NCBI GenBank assembly: GCA_030737875.1
Contig: CM060922.1
Coordinates: forward strand, 760,751,603-760,815,602
Source of the DNA: Allium sativum
Taxonomy: Eukaryota; Streptophyta; Magnoliopsida; Asparagales; Amaryllidaceae
Direction of reading: 5' to 3'
Length of the DNA stretch: 64,000 nt
Shown: positions 1 through 10,070 of the stretch, one piece after another
How positions within the stretch are numbered: position 1 is the first letter of the stretch
How the letters are laid out: each line of letters starts with the position of its first letter
The notes under the pieces: model-generated
Told to the model about the DNA's origin: nothing
Database searches by the model: none
Seen by the model: the letters and a program-made list of their open reading frames with translations, nothing else
Position numbers and translations under genes: made by a program

Positions 1-1609
1 TTCTAAGCCTCCCCTTTTTCATGTGGCTAAGTTGGGTTTAAATGTTAAACCCAACATATGTTATATTGTAGCGAATGTATAAAACGGGGGTAATGACGTT
101 TGGGTTAAAATATAAAACATATGTGTTGGCATGTTTGACGCATGCCAACGACCTTGAAAAACAATTAAGTGGTGTAAATTAATTTTACCCAATAAAGATG
201 AATTTGAATAATGGGCCGCAAATATTTACATATAAAAAGAAAAGAGACAAAATATGTAAATTTAGAAAATACGATGAATTTAACCCGAGGTTGGATTGTG
301 ATGTAAACCTGCCCGGAACTGCCCGGCTGTCCAGTAGTCACAACAATACCTATCCAATGTGGGTGGTTAAACACGGAGCCCAATAAAGACCCGAGGTTAG
401 ACTGAGTTGTGGCGTAAGACTGCCCGGACCCAACCGGCAACAGGCAGCCACAACAATACCTGTCTAATGTGAGAGGTCGAGGCTTTAATAAGACAATTAA
501 GGCTGAGTCGGGATTGATAGGATTAAGTAAATTGAATTAATACTTAATCAAAATGGAACATGCTAAACTATACAGACGGATTGGGGGTTAGGTTTACAAA
601 ACACTTAACCAACTTAGCATGTTGGCTAGAAATAGAAAACCTAGTAGCGGGGGACCCTTTTCAGCAGTAACCCTACAAGGTGTATCAGGATACCCTGAAC
701 TAGGCAGGGTGGGGCACGATTACTGGGCTGACTGTAAGAGGTCAAATCGTCCGTGGTGCAGCAGTGTAGGTTCTAACGGGGTGCGGGCGTGCACACACTC
801 TGGCGCAGAAAAATAAGGCACTGGGCACCAGTAGTATACCTGTGCATTCTAGAATTGTGTCGGGCCGCCACCATGGGACTTGATACACCCCATGGTGGGA
901 CCAGCATAGGTAACTACAACATCGGGGGCCGTAAGACACATGTAACTATGCGAGTAGGAGCCGATCATTAGAAACGGATCACTTCACCCTGATTATGGGG
1001 TGCCTGTTGGGGACTAGTTTATATGGATGCAGAGATTAATATGGGGTACGATAGTACATTCGACTCTAGACAACTTAACCTAGTTTATAGTGCTTTCCCA
1101 TTTCCAGTTTATACTTATCATGCCCAATTCTTTATTCATAGACTGAATATTCCTAGACTTACTCAGGCTTTATGTCTGACTCTACTTTTCTTTCGTCTTC
1201 TTTTCTTTCGTTCCCCCCCGGTCCACAGGGAGGGAATACCGCAGCTTGACCAGTTTTCACATCCAGCTTGAAGAGAAAGAATGTATTGCTTGGATCTTTT
1301 TCGTTTTGGACTATGGATTTGGACAACAATTATGGGACTTATGCAGTTTACTTATGTTTTTATGCTTCTTTAAATAATATAATCAAGACAGTTATGAAGA
1401 TGTTATGTTTTTGGAAGTATTGTAAGACAAATTATGGCATGGTTTGTGTAACACGTATTTTAATGAAATAAAAGTTGTTGTTGTTCTCCGCTGTTCAAAA
1501 ATATGTGTTTTTATATCTGTCTTGTGTATCTGTGACTTATACTTATAAACCTCCACCAAAATTAGGGCATTCCCTTTGAGAGTGACCCTAACGGAGGTGG
1601 GGTGTTTCA
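1..1609 (+). repeat. 5' LTR of family-1 element, last 1.6 kb
   Basis: This stretch matches 8251-9869 of the 3' LTR almost base for base and ends in the same GGTGTTTCA. One G of the terminal GGGG run and a few other bases differ. The tRNA-Met primer site begins two bases after its end. Small open frames inside it (for example 619-816 and 1023-1271) recur in the other LTR copy only because the LTR itself is repeated. Confidence 0.93.
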
Positions 1610-1611
1610 CT

Positions 1612-1623
1612 TGGTATCGGAGC
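1612..1623 (+). other. Primer binding site (initiator tRNA-Met)
   Basis: TGGTATCGGAGC lies two bases after the LTR end and differs by one base from the usual TGGTATCAGAGC complement of plant initiator tRNA-Met. Minus-strand DNA synthesis starts here. Confidence 0.9.
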
Positions 1624-1793
1624 ATAGGTTTACCAGATAAGATAAAAAGTTTTGAAAATTTATTTTCAAAAGAAAATTTAAAGAAGCATTTTTTAAAGAT
1701 AAAATGTTATTTTATTTTAAAAAGGCAAAGTCCCCCAAAGCCATAGGTACTATCTTTTATCCTTCGTTTTGAATCTATCCTTTTTGTTTTAGC

Positions 1794-3056
1794 ATGTCCG
1801 AAGAACTTAACTTGCCAGAGGGTGTACCAATACCTGGTTGGTTTAGACGATTCTTAGAAGCAAGGGCCAATCAGCCAGGTCCCACTGTTCCTCCTCCCCC
1901 AGCTGCAGGAAATCATCCAGCTGCAGCAGCACCTCTCCCTCCACCTCCTCCGCATGGTAATACTTTTGCTAAGATATGTAAAGATTTCAAAGCTATGGGA
2001 GGGAAGGACTTTCATGGAACCGAGTCCTTCGTGGCAGCCAGGAATTGGCTGAAGGAAACCGAAGACATATTCGTCATCTTTGAGGTAGAAGATAGGCAGA
2101 AGGTACAACTGGCAGTATGGCTACTTAAAGGCGAGGCTTCCTACTGGTGGGAAGTCACCAATGCAGAAAGGCCAGTGGAAACATGGGAGGACTTTAGGGC
2201 AAGGTTTGAAGCTAAATTTCTCTCAGAAGCTGAAAGGAGTCTTCAGTTGGAAAAATTCTTATTTCTTAAGCAAGGGAATATAACAGTCAAAGAGTATGTT
2301 AATCAGTTCGATCAGCTGGCTAGGTTCGGACTGGACCTAGTCAACACTCCGCACAAGAAGGCTCTCCGCTTTGTCAATGGATTGAATGAGCCATTACACA
2401 GTTTGTCCATGACCCATATACCCATGGGAGCTACGTATGAAAGGTTGGTACAGATGGCATTGCTGAACGAAGAGGATAAGGGCAAGAAGGAGACAAAGGC
2501 AGAAAGCTCTCAAGGGAAGAAAGAGGGTTTACAGCCTAAGAAGGCAGACTTTAAGAAGGGCGGGAAAGACAACAAAGAGAAGAGGAAGTGTAATTTCTGT
2601 GGCAAAGTGGGGCACTTGGTGAAAGATTGCCGGAAAAAGAAGGCCAAGATGAATGGTGGGTGCTTTTCTTGCGGTGAAACATGCCATATGGCTAAGGATT
2701 GCCCAAAGAAACGAGGGCAGGGGCAGAGGGCTGGATCCACCTCAGGGGCACAGGTTCATGTGCTAGAAGCGCCACCTCTGCAACAACGAGATATAAATAC
2801 TTCTGTAGAAAGTGTAGTTTATCTTTATGATCACCCAGTTCGCAGTTTATTTGATTCTGGCGCATCACACTCCTTTATCTCATCTGCTTTAGTAGAATCT
2901 CTGCACCTAGAAACTAGTATGGTAGAGGACCCCTTAATTGTTTCAAACCCAATTGGGGGCCCAGCTCATTTGTCTATGATCTGTGTGGGATTGAAAATTT
3001 CTATTCTAAGCGTAGAATTTAGATGTAGTGCCTTCGTTTTGGGCTTCTCGGGATAA
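1794..3056 (+). CDS. gag: Gag plus protease, family-1 element (in-frame stop before pol)
   Basis: The 420-residue protein forms the particle shell and binds RNA. A proline-rich N terminus (about 28-52) is followed by a retrotransposon Gag capsid domain (about 75-190, with ASYWWE) and a lysine-rich stretch. Two CCHC zinc knuckles follow: C266, C269, H274, C279 and C290, C293, H298, C303. The aspartic protease starts after that with the active-site motif DSGA at 354-357. The ATG at 1794 lies 170 bases after the primer site and opens the only sensible frame. A TAA at 3054-3056 breaks the frame inside the protease; the minus-strand sister copy reads through the same point, so this is probably a private mutation. 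Pol continues in the same frame. Confidence 0.9.
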   Translation: MSEELNLPEGVPIPGWFRRFLEARANQPGPTVPPPPAAGNHPAAAAPLPPPPPHGNTFAKICKDFKAMGGKDFHGTESFVAARNWLKETEDIFVIFEVEDRQKVQLAVWLLKGEASYWWEVTNAERPVETWEDFRARFEAKFLSEAERSLQLEKFLFLKQGNITVKEYVNQFDQLARFGLDLVNTPHKKALRFVNGLNEPLHSLSMTHIPMGATYERLVQMALLNEEDKGKKETKAESSQGKKEGLQPKKADFKKGGKDNKEKRKCNFCGKVGHLVKDCRKKKAKMNGGCFSCGETCHMAKDCPKKRGQGQRAGSTSGAQVHVLEAPPLQQRDINTSVESVVYLYDHPVRSLFDSGASHSFISSALVESLHLETSMVEDPLIVSNPIGGPAHLSMICVGLKISILSVEFRCSAFVLGFSG

Positions 3057-3059
3057 GGT

Positions 3060-6050
3060 TTGATTTTGGACATGGATTGGCTATCCAGTAATGGTGCCAT
3101 CCTGGATTGTGAGAAAAGGGTGGTTAGGCTTCTGATCCAACTCAGTAACACTCTGGAAATTACTTGTAATCCCTTGTATGCGGTTATGCTTAGTTACCTT
3201 GAATCGCTAGATGCCTCTGTTGAAAGTTTGCAATCGGTTAGAGTGGTCCGGGAATATCCGGATGTCTTCGAAGAGGTGAAGGGCTTGCCTCCGAAGCGGG
3301 AGATAGACTTCCGCATATATCTTGTAGATAATGCAAATCCCGTTGCGTTGCCCGTTAGACACATGGCTCCACGGGAAAGGAAAGAGCTCAGTAAACAGAT
3401 TAAAGAGCTTCTAGAGAAGGGGTTCATTAGGAGGAGTATTTCAGAATGGGGCGCTCCAGTGGTGTTCGCTACAAAGGAGGATGGTTCACTCCATCTGTGT
3501 GTTGACTATAGGGAGCTCAACAAGCTAACGAAAAAGAATAGGCACCCTCTCCCCAGAATTGACGATCTGTTTGATCATCTTGTAGGAGCGTCTGTTTTCT
3601 CCCAACTCGATTTGGCGACTAGTTTTCATCAGCTAAGGGTGGCTGAAGATAGCATCGATAAAACGGCATTCAGAACCCCAGACGGCTTCTTTGAATGGCT
3701 TGTCATGCCTTTTGGCTTGACAAACGCACCCGCTTACTTCGTGGACCTGATGAGTAGGGTGTTCAGAGATTTCCTCAATAAGTTCGTAGTGGTCTTCGTA
3801 GACGATATCTTGATCTTCTCAAAGAGTGAAGAAGAGCATGCTCAGCACTTAAGGGCAATCATGGAAACTCTGCGAGTCCATCAGCTAAAAGCTAAATTCT
3901 CCAAATGTCACTTTTGGAGAGAAGAAGTGAGGTTTCTTGGGCACATAGTATCCAAAGAAGGGTTAGCTGTAGACCCGGCTAAGGTAGTAGCGGTGCAGGA
4001 CTGGAAGACACCAAAGAACGCAACGGAAGTCCGAAGCTTTCTCGGGCTAGCAGGCTTCTATCGGAAATTCATCAGAGATTTTGCAAAAATATCAGCTCCG
4101 CTCACAAGGCTGACAAAGAAGAATCTAGTGTTCAATTGGGACTTGGATTGCGAGTTTGCTTTCCAACGACTGAAAAGGGCTCTTACAACAGCCCCAGTTT
4201 TGACGTTGCCAGATGGAAGCAAGATATTCACAGTTTATACAGATGTATGTGGGACAGGGCTAGGCGCTGTCTTAATGCAAGAAGGAAGGGTAGTAGCCTA
4301 TGGTGGAAGGCAGTTGAAAGCGCATGAAAAGAACTACCCGACCCACGATCTTGAGTTAGCTGCCATCGTCTTTGCACTCAAGTCTTGGCGACATTATCTC
4401 CTAGGTGAGAAGTTCGAACTTTACATTGACCATAAATCGTTGAAATATCTTTTCTCGCAGAAAGATCTTAACTTGAGGCAACAGAGATGGATGGAGTTTC
4501 TTGCCTCGTACGGTTTCGAGATCTCCTACACTCCGGGCAAAGGCAACGTAGTGGCAGACGCGTTGAGCCGAAAGATACTAACCCTAAGCCCTCTGTTTGT
4601 TGAAAGACAAAGCCTAGAGTTTATAGCCAGCTTTGACTTTAGGCCCTCCTCCGATTTTGTACCGGGCTTGCTAGCATCTCTCGAAGTACACCCGACTTTA
4701 GTGGACTCAATAGGGACAACACAACGCGAAGACCCTCAGCTTGTGGAGACGATTGATAGGATAATTAGGGGTGAGACTTCAAGTCTCCTCAGCAGATACT
4801 CCATCGACGATAAGGGTTGGCTAAGGCGAGACGGAAGAGTATGCGTCCCACAAACAAGGGATTTAGTAAAGAAGGTTCTCGAGGAAGCACATCACTCCAA
4901 GATGACGATACACCCAGGCGGAGATAAAATGTACAAGGACATAAAGGGAACTTTCTTTTGGAATGGCATGAAGAAGGACATGGCAGATTTCGTTTCTAAG
5001 TGTATGGTGTGCCAACAGGTTAAGGCAGAACAGAAAAAGCCTGGCGGTCTGCTCCATCCTCTAGAGGTCCCGCAGTGGAAGTGGGATAGCATCTCAATGG
5101 ACTTCATTGATGGGCTGCCTAGGTCTAGAAGAGGCAACACTAGCATTTGGGTAATAGTGGATAGGCTTACTAAAAGCGCCCACTTTTTACCTGTCAAGAG
5201 TAAAAGAACTGCCTCATCCCTAGCATCTCTTTACCTCAAGGAAATTGTTCGACTCCATGGAATACCCTCCAGCATTGTTAGTGACCGAGACCCTATCTTC
5301 ACAAGTGAGTTTTGGCGGAGTCTGCAAGAAGCGGTAGGCACACAGTTATGCTTGAGCACAGCCTATCATCCCCAAACCGACGGCCAGACAGAAAGAGTGA
5401 ACAGAGTTTTGGAGGACCTTTTAAGACTGTGCGTCCTTGACTTCGGAGGGACGTGGGAGGACCATCTTCCTTTGGTGGAATTTTCCTACAACAACAGCTA
5501 CCAAGCCACCATCGGAATGGCGCCCTTCGAAGCTTTATATGGAAGACCGTGTCGATCGCCCACTTGTTGGTGGGAGTCTACTGATAAACTCATATTTGGG
5601 CCAGATATGATCCGAGAGACTTCAGAGAAAGTAGACTTGATACGAAGAAGGATGAAGACAGCCCAAGACAGACAGAAATCCTACGCCGACAAGAGGAGGA
5701 CCGACCTTGAATTTGAGGTTAGGGACAGAGTTTTTCTTAAGGTATCTCCGCTAAGGAACGTTGTTCGTTTTGGAACCACAGGAAAGCCAACACCAAGGTT
5801 CGTAGGGCCATTTCCTATCATCGAGAAAATCGGGAAAATGGCCTATAGATTAGAGCTACCCGAAAAGCTGGCCGGAGTTCACAACATTTTCCATGTTTCG
5901 CACCTCCGAAAATGTATACATGAATCTGCTGAAGTGGTAGAGCCAAATATCCTAGAAGAAGCTGAAGTGGAACGCGAAGCAACCGTAAGGAAAGTTCCAA
6001 CCCGCATATTAGGAACGGAAGTGAAGAAGCTACGCAACCGCGAAGTCTAG
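3060..6050 (+). CDS. pol: Pol polyprotein: protease end, reverse transcriptase, RNase H, integrase
   Basis: This is the same frame as gag after the TAA at 3054; the ATG at 3069 (DMDWL) or 3060 is not a natural start, because it falls inside the protease. Reverse transcriptase spans about 115-290 with catalytic VDD at 247-249. RNase H follows (YTDVCG, then ADALSR near 505). Integrase has an HHCC zinc site from H611/H612 to CQQ near 650 and the catalytic triad D681, D742, E778, the last pair in D-35-E spacing. The frame stops at TAG 6048-6050. Beyond it, LVKF, another TAG (6063-6065) and a tail starting WSDAEGDTTWE run to about 6170. No stop lies between protease and integrase C terminus, so the enzyme region itself looks intact. 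Confidence 0.92.
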   Translation: MILDMDWLSSNGAILDCEKRVVRLLIQLSNTLEITCNPLYAVMLSYLESLDASVESLQSVRVVREYPDVFEEVKGLPPKREIDFRIYLVDNANPVALPVRHMAPRERKELSKQIKELLEKGFIRRSISEWGAPVVFATKEDGSLHLCVDYRELNKLTKKNRHPLPRIDDLFDHLVGASVFSQLDLATSFHQLRVAEDSIDKTAFRTPDGFFEWLVMPFGLTNAPAYFVDLMSRVFRDFLNKFVVVFVDDILIFSKSEEEHAQHLRAIMETLRVHQLKAKFSKCHFWREEVRFLGHIVSKEGLAVDPAKVVAVQDWKTPKNATEVRSFLGLAGFYRKFIRDFAKISAPLTRLTKKNLVFNWDLDCEFAFQRLKRALTTAPVLTLPDGSKIFTVYTDVCGTGLGAVLMQEGRVVAYGGRQLKAHEKNYPTHDLELAAIVFALKSWRHYLLGEKFELYIDHKSLKYLFSQKDLNLRQQRWMEFLASYGFEISYTPGKGNVVADALSRKILTLSPLFVERQSLEFIASFDFRPSSDFVPGLLASLEVHPTLVDSIGTTQREDPQLVETIDRIIRGETSSLLSRYSIDDKGWLRRDGRVCVPQTRDLVKKVLEEAHHSKMTIHPGGDKMYKDIKGTFFWNGMKKDMADFVSKCMVCQQVKAEQKKPGGLLHPLEVPQWKWDSISMDFIDGLPRSRRGNTSIWVIVDRLTKSAHFLPVKSKRTASSLASLYLKEIVRLHGIPSSIVSDRDPIFTSEFWRSLQEAVGTQLCLSTAYHPQTDGQTERVNRVLEDLLRLCVLDFGGTWEDHLPLVEFSYNNSYQATIGMAPFEALYGRPCRSPTCWWESTDKLIFGPDMIRETSEKVDLIRRRMKTAQDRQKSYADKRRTDLEFEVRDRVFLKVSPLRNVVRFGTTGKPTPRFVGPFPIIEKIGKMAYRLELPEKLAGVHNIFHVSHLRKCIHESAEVVEPNILEEAEVEREATVRKVPTRILGTEVKKLRNREV

Positions 6051-6170
6051 CTCGTCAAATTTTAGTGGAGCGACGCCGAGGGAGACACAACTTGGGAAAC
6101 TGAAGCTAGAATACGCGTGGCCTACCCTTTTCTTTTCGAGGGTACATCTTTGATCTTTCTTTTTCCTTAA
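6051..6170 (+). pseudogene. C-terminal tail of pol (chromodomain-like) behind two stops
   Basis: In the pol frame the sequence reads LVKF, stop, WSDAEGDTTWE and on through RVAYPFLFEG before a final TAA. The other families end in the same kind of tail (VKVQWSG..CTWETED). In chromoviruses this position holds the chromodomain or its remains; I cannot confirm a functional one. The TAG before W is also present in the minus-strand copy. Confidence 0.6.
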
Positions 6171-6736
6171 GTTGCGCTTTTATCTATCTTTAGGTATATC
6201 TCCTCGACCTTATTTTTTAGGTAGAAACTCTTTGGATGAAAACATGTAATTGAAACATGTTATGGATGATGGTTGCAAGTGGTTGCAAGTGATTGCTAGT
6301 GGTTGCTCGTGGTTGCATATACACACACAATCTAGGTTTTAGATCGGCTCAGTCACTTCATACTGCATATGCATATATGTATTTATATTCGTATATGGTT
6401 GAAGTTTAATGCGTTGTCATATGGATGTTGCATTTATATATGAATGATTGTGCACTCATGTAGAATCATGAATAGGAAAATTTGCATACATAATGGATTC
6501 ATGACACTTACATAATTTGCATTAAGGAGGTCAACTGAATCAGTAGACCGACTGATTTTGCATTAGATAAGTACATGTACACACACTTCGCATATGATCA
6601 AGAAGCATTAGAAGTCTTTTAAGGATAATGGATGCTCGTGTTTGATGGATGAGTAGATGGATATTTGGATGTTAGGATGTACATTCTTCCTGAACTTGAA
6701 GATTTCGGGGACGAAATCCTTTTAAGTGGGGGAGAA
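6171..6736 (+). other. 3' noncoding region and polypurine tract of family-1 element
   Basis: About 550 bases lie between pol and the 3' LTR. At 6271-6320 there are five copies of a ten-base unit close to GGTTGCAAGT; the same block occurs at about 60102-60132 in the minus-strand copy. The polypurine tract AAGTGGGGGAGAA is at 6724-6736, directly before the LTR, and primes plus-strand synthesis. No gene is visible. Confidence 0.8.
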
Positions 6737-7024
6737 TGTAACACCCCGTGTATTCTATAATAGTGAAATTCACAAATTAAAGTATAACTAATTTCAAATC
6801 AAAGAATTAAGGGAAACGGGATACGCCATTGCGTTCGTCTCAGAATTCTGCTTGAGATAGAGTCTGAGTTTGCGTAAAACGGACTCCGTATGAAGAAGAT
6901 ATGGCCTCCGGAAGTTTCAGAATTCAGTTTAAAATTCAAACAGACAGAAACAGCTCAGAAATCAGATTCGAATTTCAAAAATCGGGCCAGATTGGCCAGG
7001 GCGGGAATTTTCCCGCCCAAGGCA

Positions 7025-7082
7025 CCCAGGTCGACTGGGTAGTCGACCTGGGCTACCCAGGTCGACTGGGTAGTCGACCTGG
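7025..7082 (+). repeat. Two hairpin-forming GGTCGAC palindromes in LTR U3
   Basis: CCCAGGTCGACT at 7025-7036 and its exact reverse complement at 7041-7052 enclose a GGGT loop, a perfect 12-bp stem. A second unit at 7056-7082 has an 11-bp stem with the same loop. They lie about 180-235 bp upstream of the TATA box, in the promoter part of the LTR. The sister LTR has a diverged block of the same motifs at about 59305-59405. Confidence 0.85.
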
Positions 7083-7258
7083 CCCCTGAGCCAGGTCGAA
7101 CCCAGCCCCCCCTGGCTGGCCTGGTCTGTGCTTAGCCGAATTCCTGAGCCTTGCCTTGTCACTAGGGCTAGGTGTCAGCTCCTGATTGGTCTCTCCTTCA
7201 AATGAATGGCTAATATTAATCCAAGCTCCATCAACGGTCCTAATCAATTCACAAACTC

Positions 7259-7266
7259 TATAAAAA
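7259..7266 (+). promoter_or_regulatory. LTR TATA box, family 1
   Basis: TATAAAAA in CTCTATAAAAAGGACC is the best core promoter in this LTR; transcription would start roughly 30 bases downstream. This is inferred from sequence only. Confidence 0.6.
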
Positions 7267-8026
7267 GGACCTAAGACTCCACCTAATTCATACAAACAAA
7301 AATAAGAATGAGACCGTCATGCTGTTGAGGAAGGACTAGAAATAGCCGTCAAAATTGAGAGACGATTAGGAGACAATTCAAAAGCTTAAAGCAACGACAA
7401 CTAAATCAAAACAATGCCTACAACAAAGGATAGCATCTCCAAATTCAGAATTCAGATTCCTGAATTGAAGATTCGTCATACGTTGTAAGTAGAGTGCTAT
7501 TCCGATGTGAATAAATAATTGTGTTTTGATTTGTGTAAAATGAGAAGTAGAATTGTATCTGATTTGTGGTGATAATAATTCATATTTGTAAGTTGCTTTG
7601 ATTCTAAACGATTTGGGATGTTGTGGTATAACGATTGGATATTTGCAAGTATGTGATTCATGTTGAAAGTTAACAACTACATGTTTGTGGTAGTTTATTT
7701 GAGATTCATGCAAGTATATGATTCACTATTATGCCAACAAAATATATATTATAATCACTTTTAGTGTAGTTGGATCCATTTGGGTATTATGACTTATGTG
7801 AATTTATGTTGGAATTGGCATCATGATTCAAGTGTAAAACCATACTTTTGTATTAGAGACAAAAGTAAGCATCTTTGTGAACTTGTGTTGACTCTATGAA
7901 CATGACTAAACTATGTTTGGTGTTATGCCTAATTGAAAAACATGTTTTAGGCCTATGTTGTTATCAAAATCATATGATAATATATGTGACACATAATTAA
8001 GTTAGATTCCAATTGCAAGTTTGCAT

Positions 8027-8136
8027 GAATAGATTAAAAACCATGATTTCATGTTTAGGTATGTTTATGCCATGATTATATGAATAGATCAAAAACCATG
8101 ATTTCATGTTTAGGTATGTTTATGCCATGATTATAT
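8027..8136 (+). repeat. 55-bp tandem duplication in family-1 LTR
   Basis: Two adjacent copies of a 55-base unit starting GAATAGATTAAAAACC differ by a single base. They lie just before the part of the 3' LTR that matches window base 1, so the other LTR cannot be checked for it. Confidence 0.85.
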
Positions 8137-9869
8137 GCTATTACAATGCAAGTTCACAAGTGCCAAATTTATGTTAATTAGTTCGCTATGTTGCAAGTTC
8201 ATGCGTTCACACTCCCCTTTTTATGTTACTTAGAATATATAAACACCATGTTCTAAGCCTCCTCTTTTTCATGTGGCTAAGTTGGGTTTAAATGTTAAAC
8301 CCAACATATGTTATATTGTAGCGAACGTATAAAACGGGGGTAATGACGTTTGGGTTAAAATATAAAACATATGTGTTGGCATGTTTGACGCATGCCAACG
8401 ACCTTGAAAAACAATTAAGTGGTGTAAATTAATTTTACCCAATAAAGATGAATTTGAATAATGGGCCGCAAATATTTACATATAAAAAGAAAAGAGACAA
8501 AATATGTAAATTTAGAAAATACGATGTGTTTAACCCGAGGTTGGATTGAGTTGTGATGTAAACCTGCCCGGAACCGCCCGGCTGTCCAGTAGTCACAACA
8601 ATACCTATCTAATGTGGGTGGTTAAACACTGAGCCCAATAAAGACCCGAGGTTAGACTGAGTTGTGGCGTAAGACTGCCCGGACCCAACCGGCAACAGGC
8701 AGCCACAACAATACATGTCTAATGTGAGAGGTCGAGGCTTTAATAAGACAATTAAGGCTGAGTCAGGATTGATAGGATTAAGTAAATTGAATTAATACTT
8801 AATCAAAATGGAACATGCTAAACTATACAGACTGATTGGGGATTAGGTTTACAAAACACTTAACCAACTTAGCATGTTGGCTAGAAATAGAAAACCTAGT
8901 AGCGGGGGACCCTTTTCAGCAGTAACCCTACAAGGTGTATCAGGATACCCTGAACTAGGCAGGGTGGGGCACGATTACTGGGCTGACTGTAAGAGGTCAA
9001 ATCGACGGCGGTGGTGCAGCAATGTAGGTTCTAACGGGGTGCGGGCGTGCACACACTCCGGCATAGAAAAATAAGGCACTGGGCACCAGTAGTATTACTG
9101 TGCATTCTAGAATTGTGTCGGGCCGCCACCATGGGACTTGATACACCCCATGGTGGGACCAGCATAGGTAACTACAACATCGGGGGCCGTAAGACACATG
9201 TAACTATGCGAGTAGGAGCCGATCATTAGAAACGGATCACTTCACCCTGATTATGGGGTGCCTGTTGGGGACTAGTTTATATGGATGCAGAGATTAATAT
9301 GGGGTACGATAGTACATTCGACTCTAGACAACTTAACCTAGTTTATAGTGCTTTCCCATTTCCAGTTTATACTTATCATGCCCAATTCTTTATTCATAGA
9401 CTGAATAGTCCTAGACTTACTCAGGCTTTATGTCTGACTCTACTTTTCTTTCGTCTTCTTTTCTTTCATTTCCCCCCCAAGGTCCACAGGGAGGGAATAC
9501 CGCAGCTTGACCAGTTTTCACATCCAGCTTGAAGAGAAAGAATGTATTGCTTTGATCTTTTTCGTTTTGGACTATGGCTTTGGACAGCAATTATGGGACT
9601 TATGCAGTTTACTTATGTTTTTATGCTTCTTTAAATAATGTAATCAAGACAGTTATGAAGATGTTATGTTTTTGGAAGTATTGTAAGACAAATTATGGCA
9701 TGGTTTGTGTAACACGTATTTTAATGAAATAAAAGTTGCTGTTGTTCTCCGCTGTTCAAAAATATGTGTTTTTATATCTGTCTTGTGTATCTGTGACTTA
9801 TACTTATAAACCTCCACCAAAATTAGGGCATTCCCTTTGAGAGTGACCCTAACGGAGGTGGGTGTTTCA

Positions 9870-10070
9870 TCCAATATCAAACACACATCAATTTACAAGT
9901 TCGTTCTGGGTCTGAACGAAGCTGGAGGCACCTTTTTCCTCGTCCTGTGTCCAATACAGGAGAGAGGTCCTCGCATAACGGTCGATCTCCAAGTACGTCT
10001 GGACGATCACCACTTATTGCCTCGTCTTGGGTGTACAACCCAATCAAGACATTAGTAATCATCCAAACAA
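9870..10070. other. Unassigned 200-bp spacer
   Basis: It lies between the end of the family-1 LTR and the start of the minus-strand LTR. It does not match either neighbour, has no primer-site or polypurine signal, and shows no convincing open frame. It may be a remnant of the sequence that the family-1 element entered. Confidence 0.4.

Larger units (their letters stand above)
1..9869 (+). mobile_element. Ty3/gypsy LTR retrotransposon, family 1, copy 1 (5' end outside window)
   Basis: The order partial LTR, tRNA-Met primer site, gag, protease-RT-RNase H-integrase, polypurine tract, LTR defines a Ty3/gypsy element. Base 1 aligns with base 8251 of the 3' LTR, so about 1.5 kb of the 5' LTR lies upstream of the window; the full element would be about 11.4 kb. 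Integrase follows RNase H, as in gypsy and not copia. The long LTRs and the C-terminal tail suggest a Tekay/Del-like chromovirus (inference). Coding frames are nearly intact, with only a few stop codons, so this is a fairly recent copy. A second copy lies on the minus strand from 56328. Confidence 0.93.
6737..9869 (+). repeat. 3' LTR of family-1 element (3.13 kb)
   Basis: It begins TGTAACACCCC after the polypurine tract and ends GGTGTTTCA. Its last 1.6 kb matches 1-1609. It contains GGTCGAC palindromes (7025-7082), a TATA box (7259-7266) and a 55-bp tandem duplication (8027-8136). The five bases after it are TCCAA; the partner target duplication lies outside the window. Confidence 0.93.

Noticed and set aside
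789..971. Small open frames in the family-1 LTR (also 619-816, 1023-1271 and their twins near 8874-9532)
   Set aside because: They recur only because the LTR is repeated and show no domain or coding bias.
1612..1623. A tRNA gene at the primer sites
   Set aside because: Only the 12 bases complementary to the tRNA 3' end are present, without cloverleaf sequence.
4136..4327. Open frames overlapping pol on other frames or strands
   Set aside because: They are shadows of the gag-pol reading frame.
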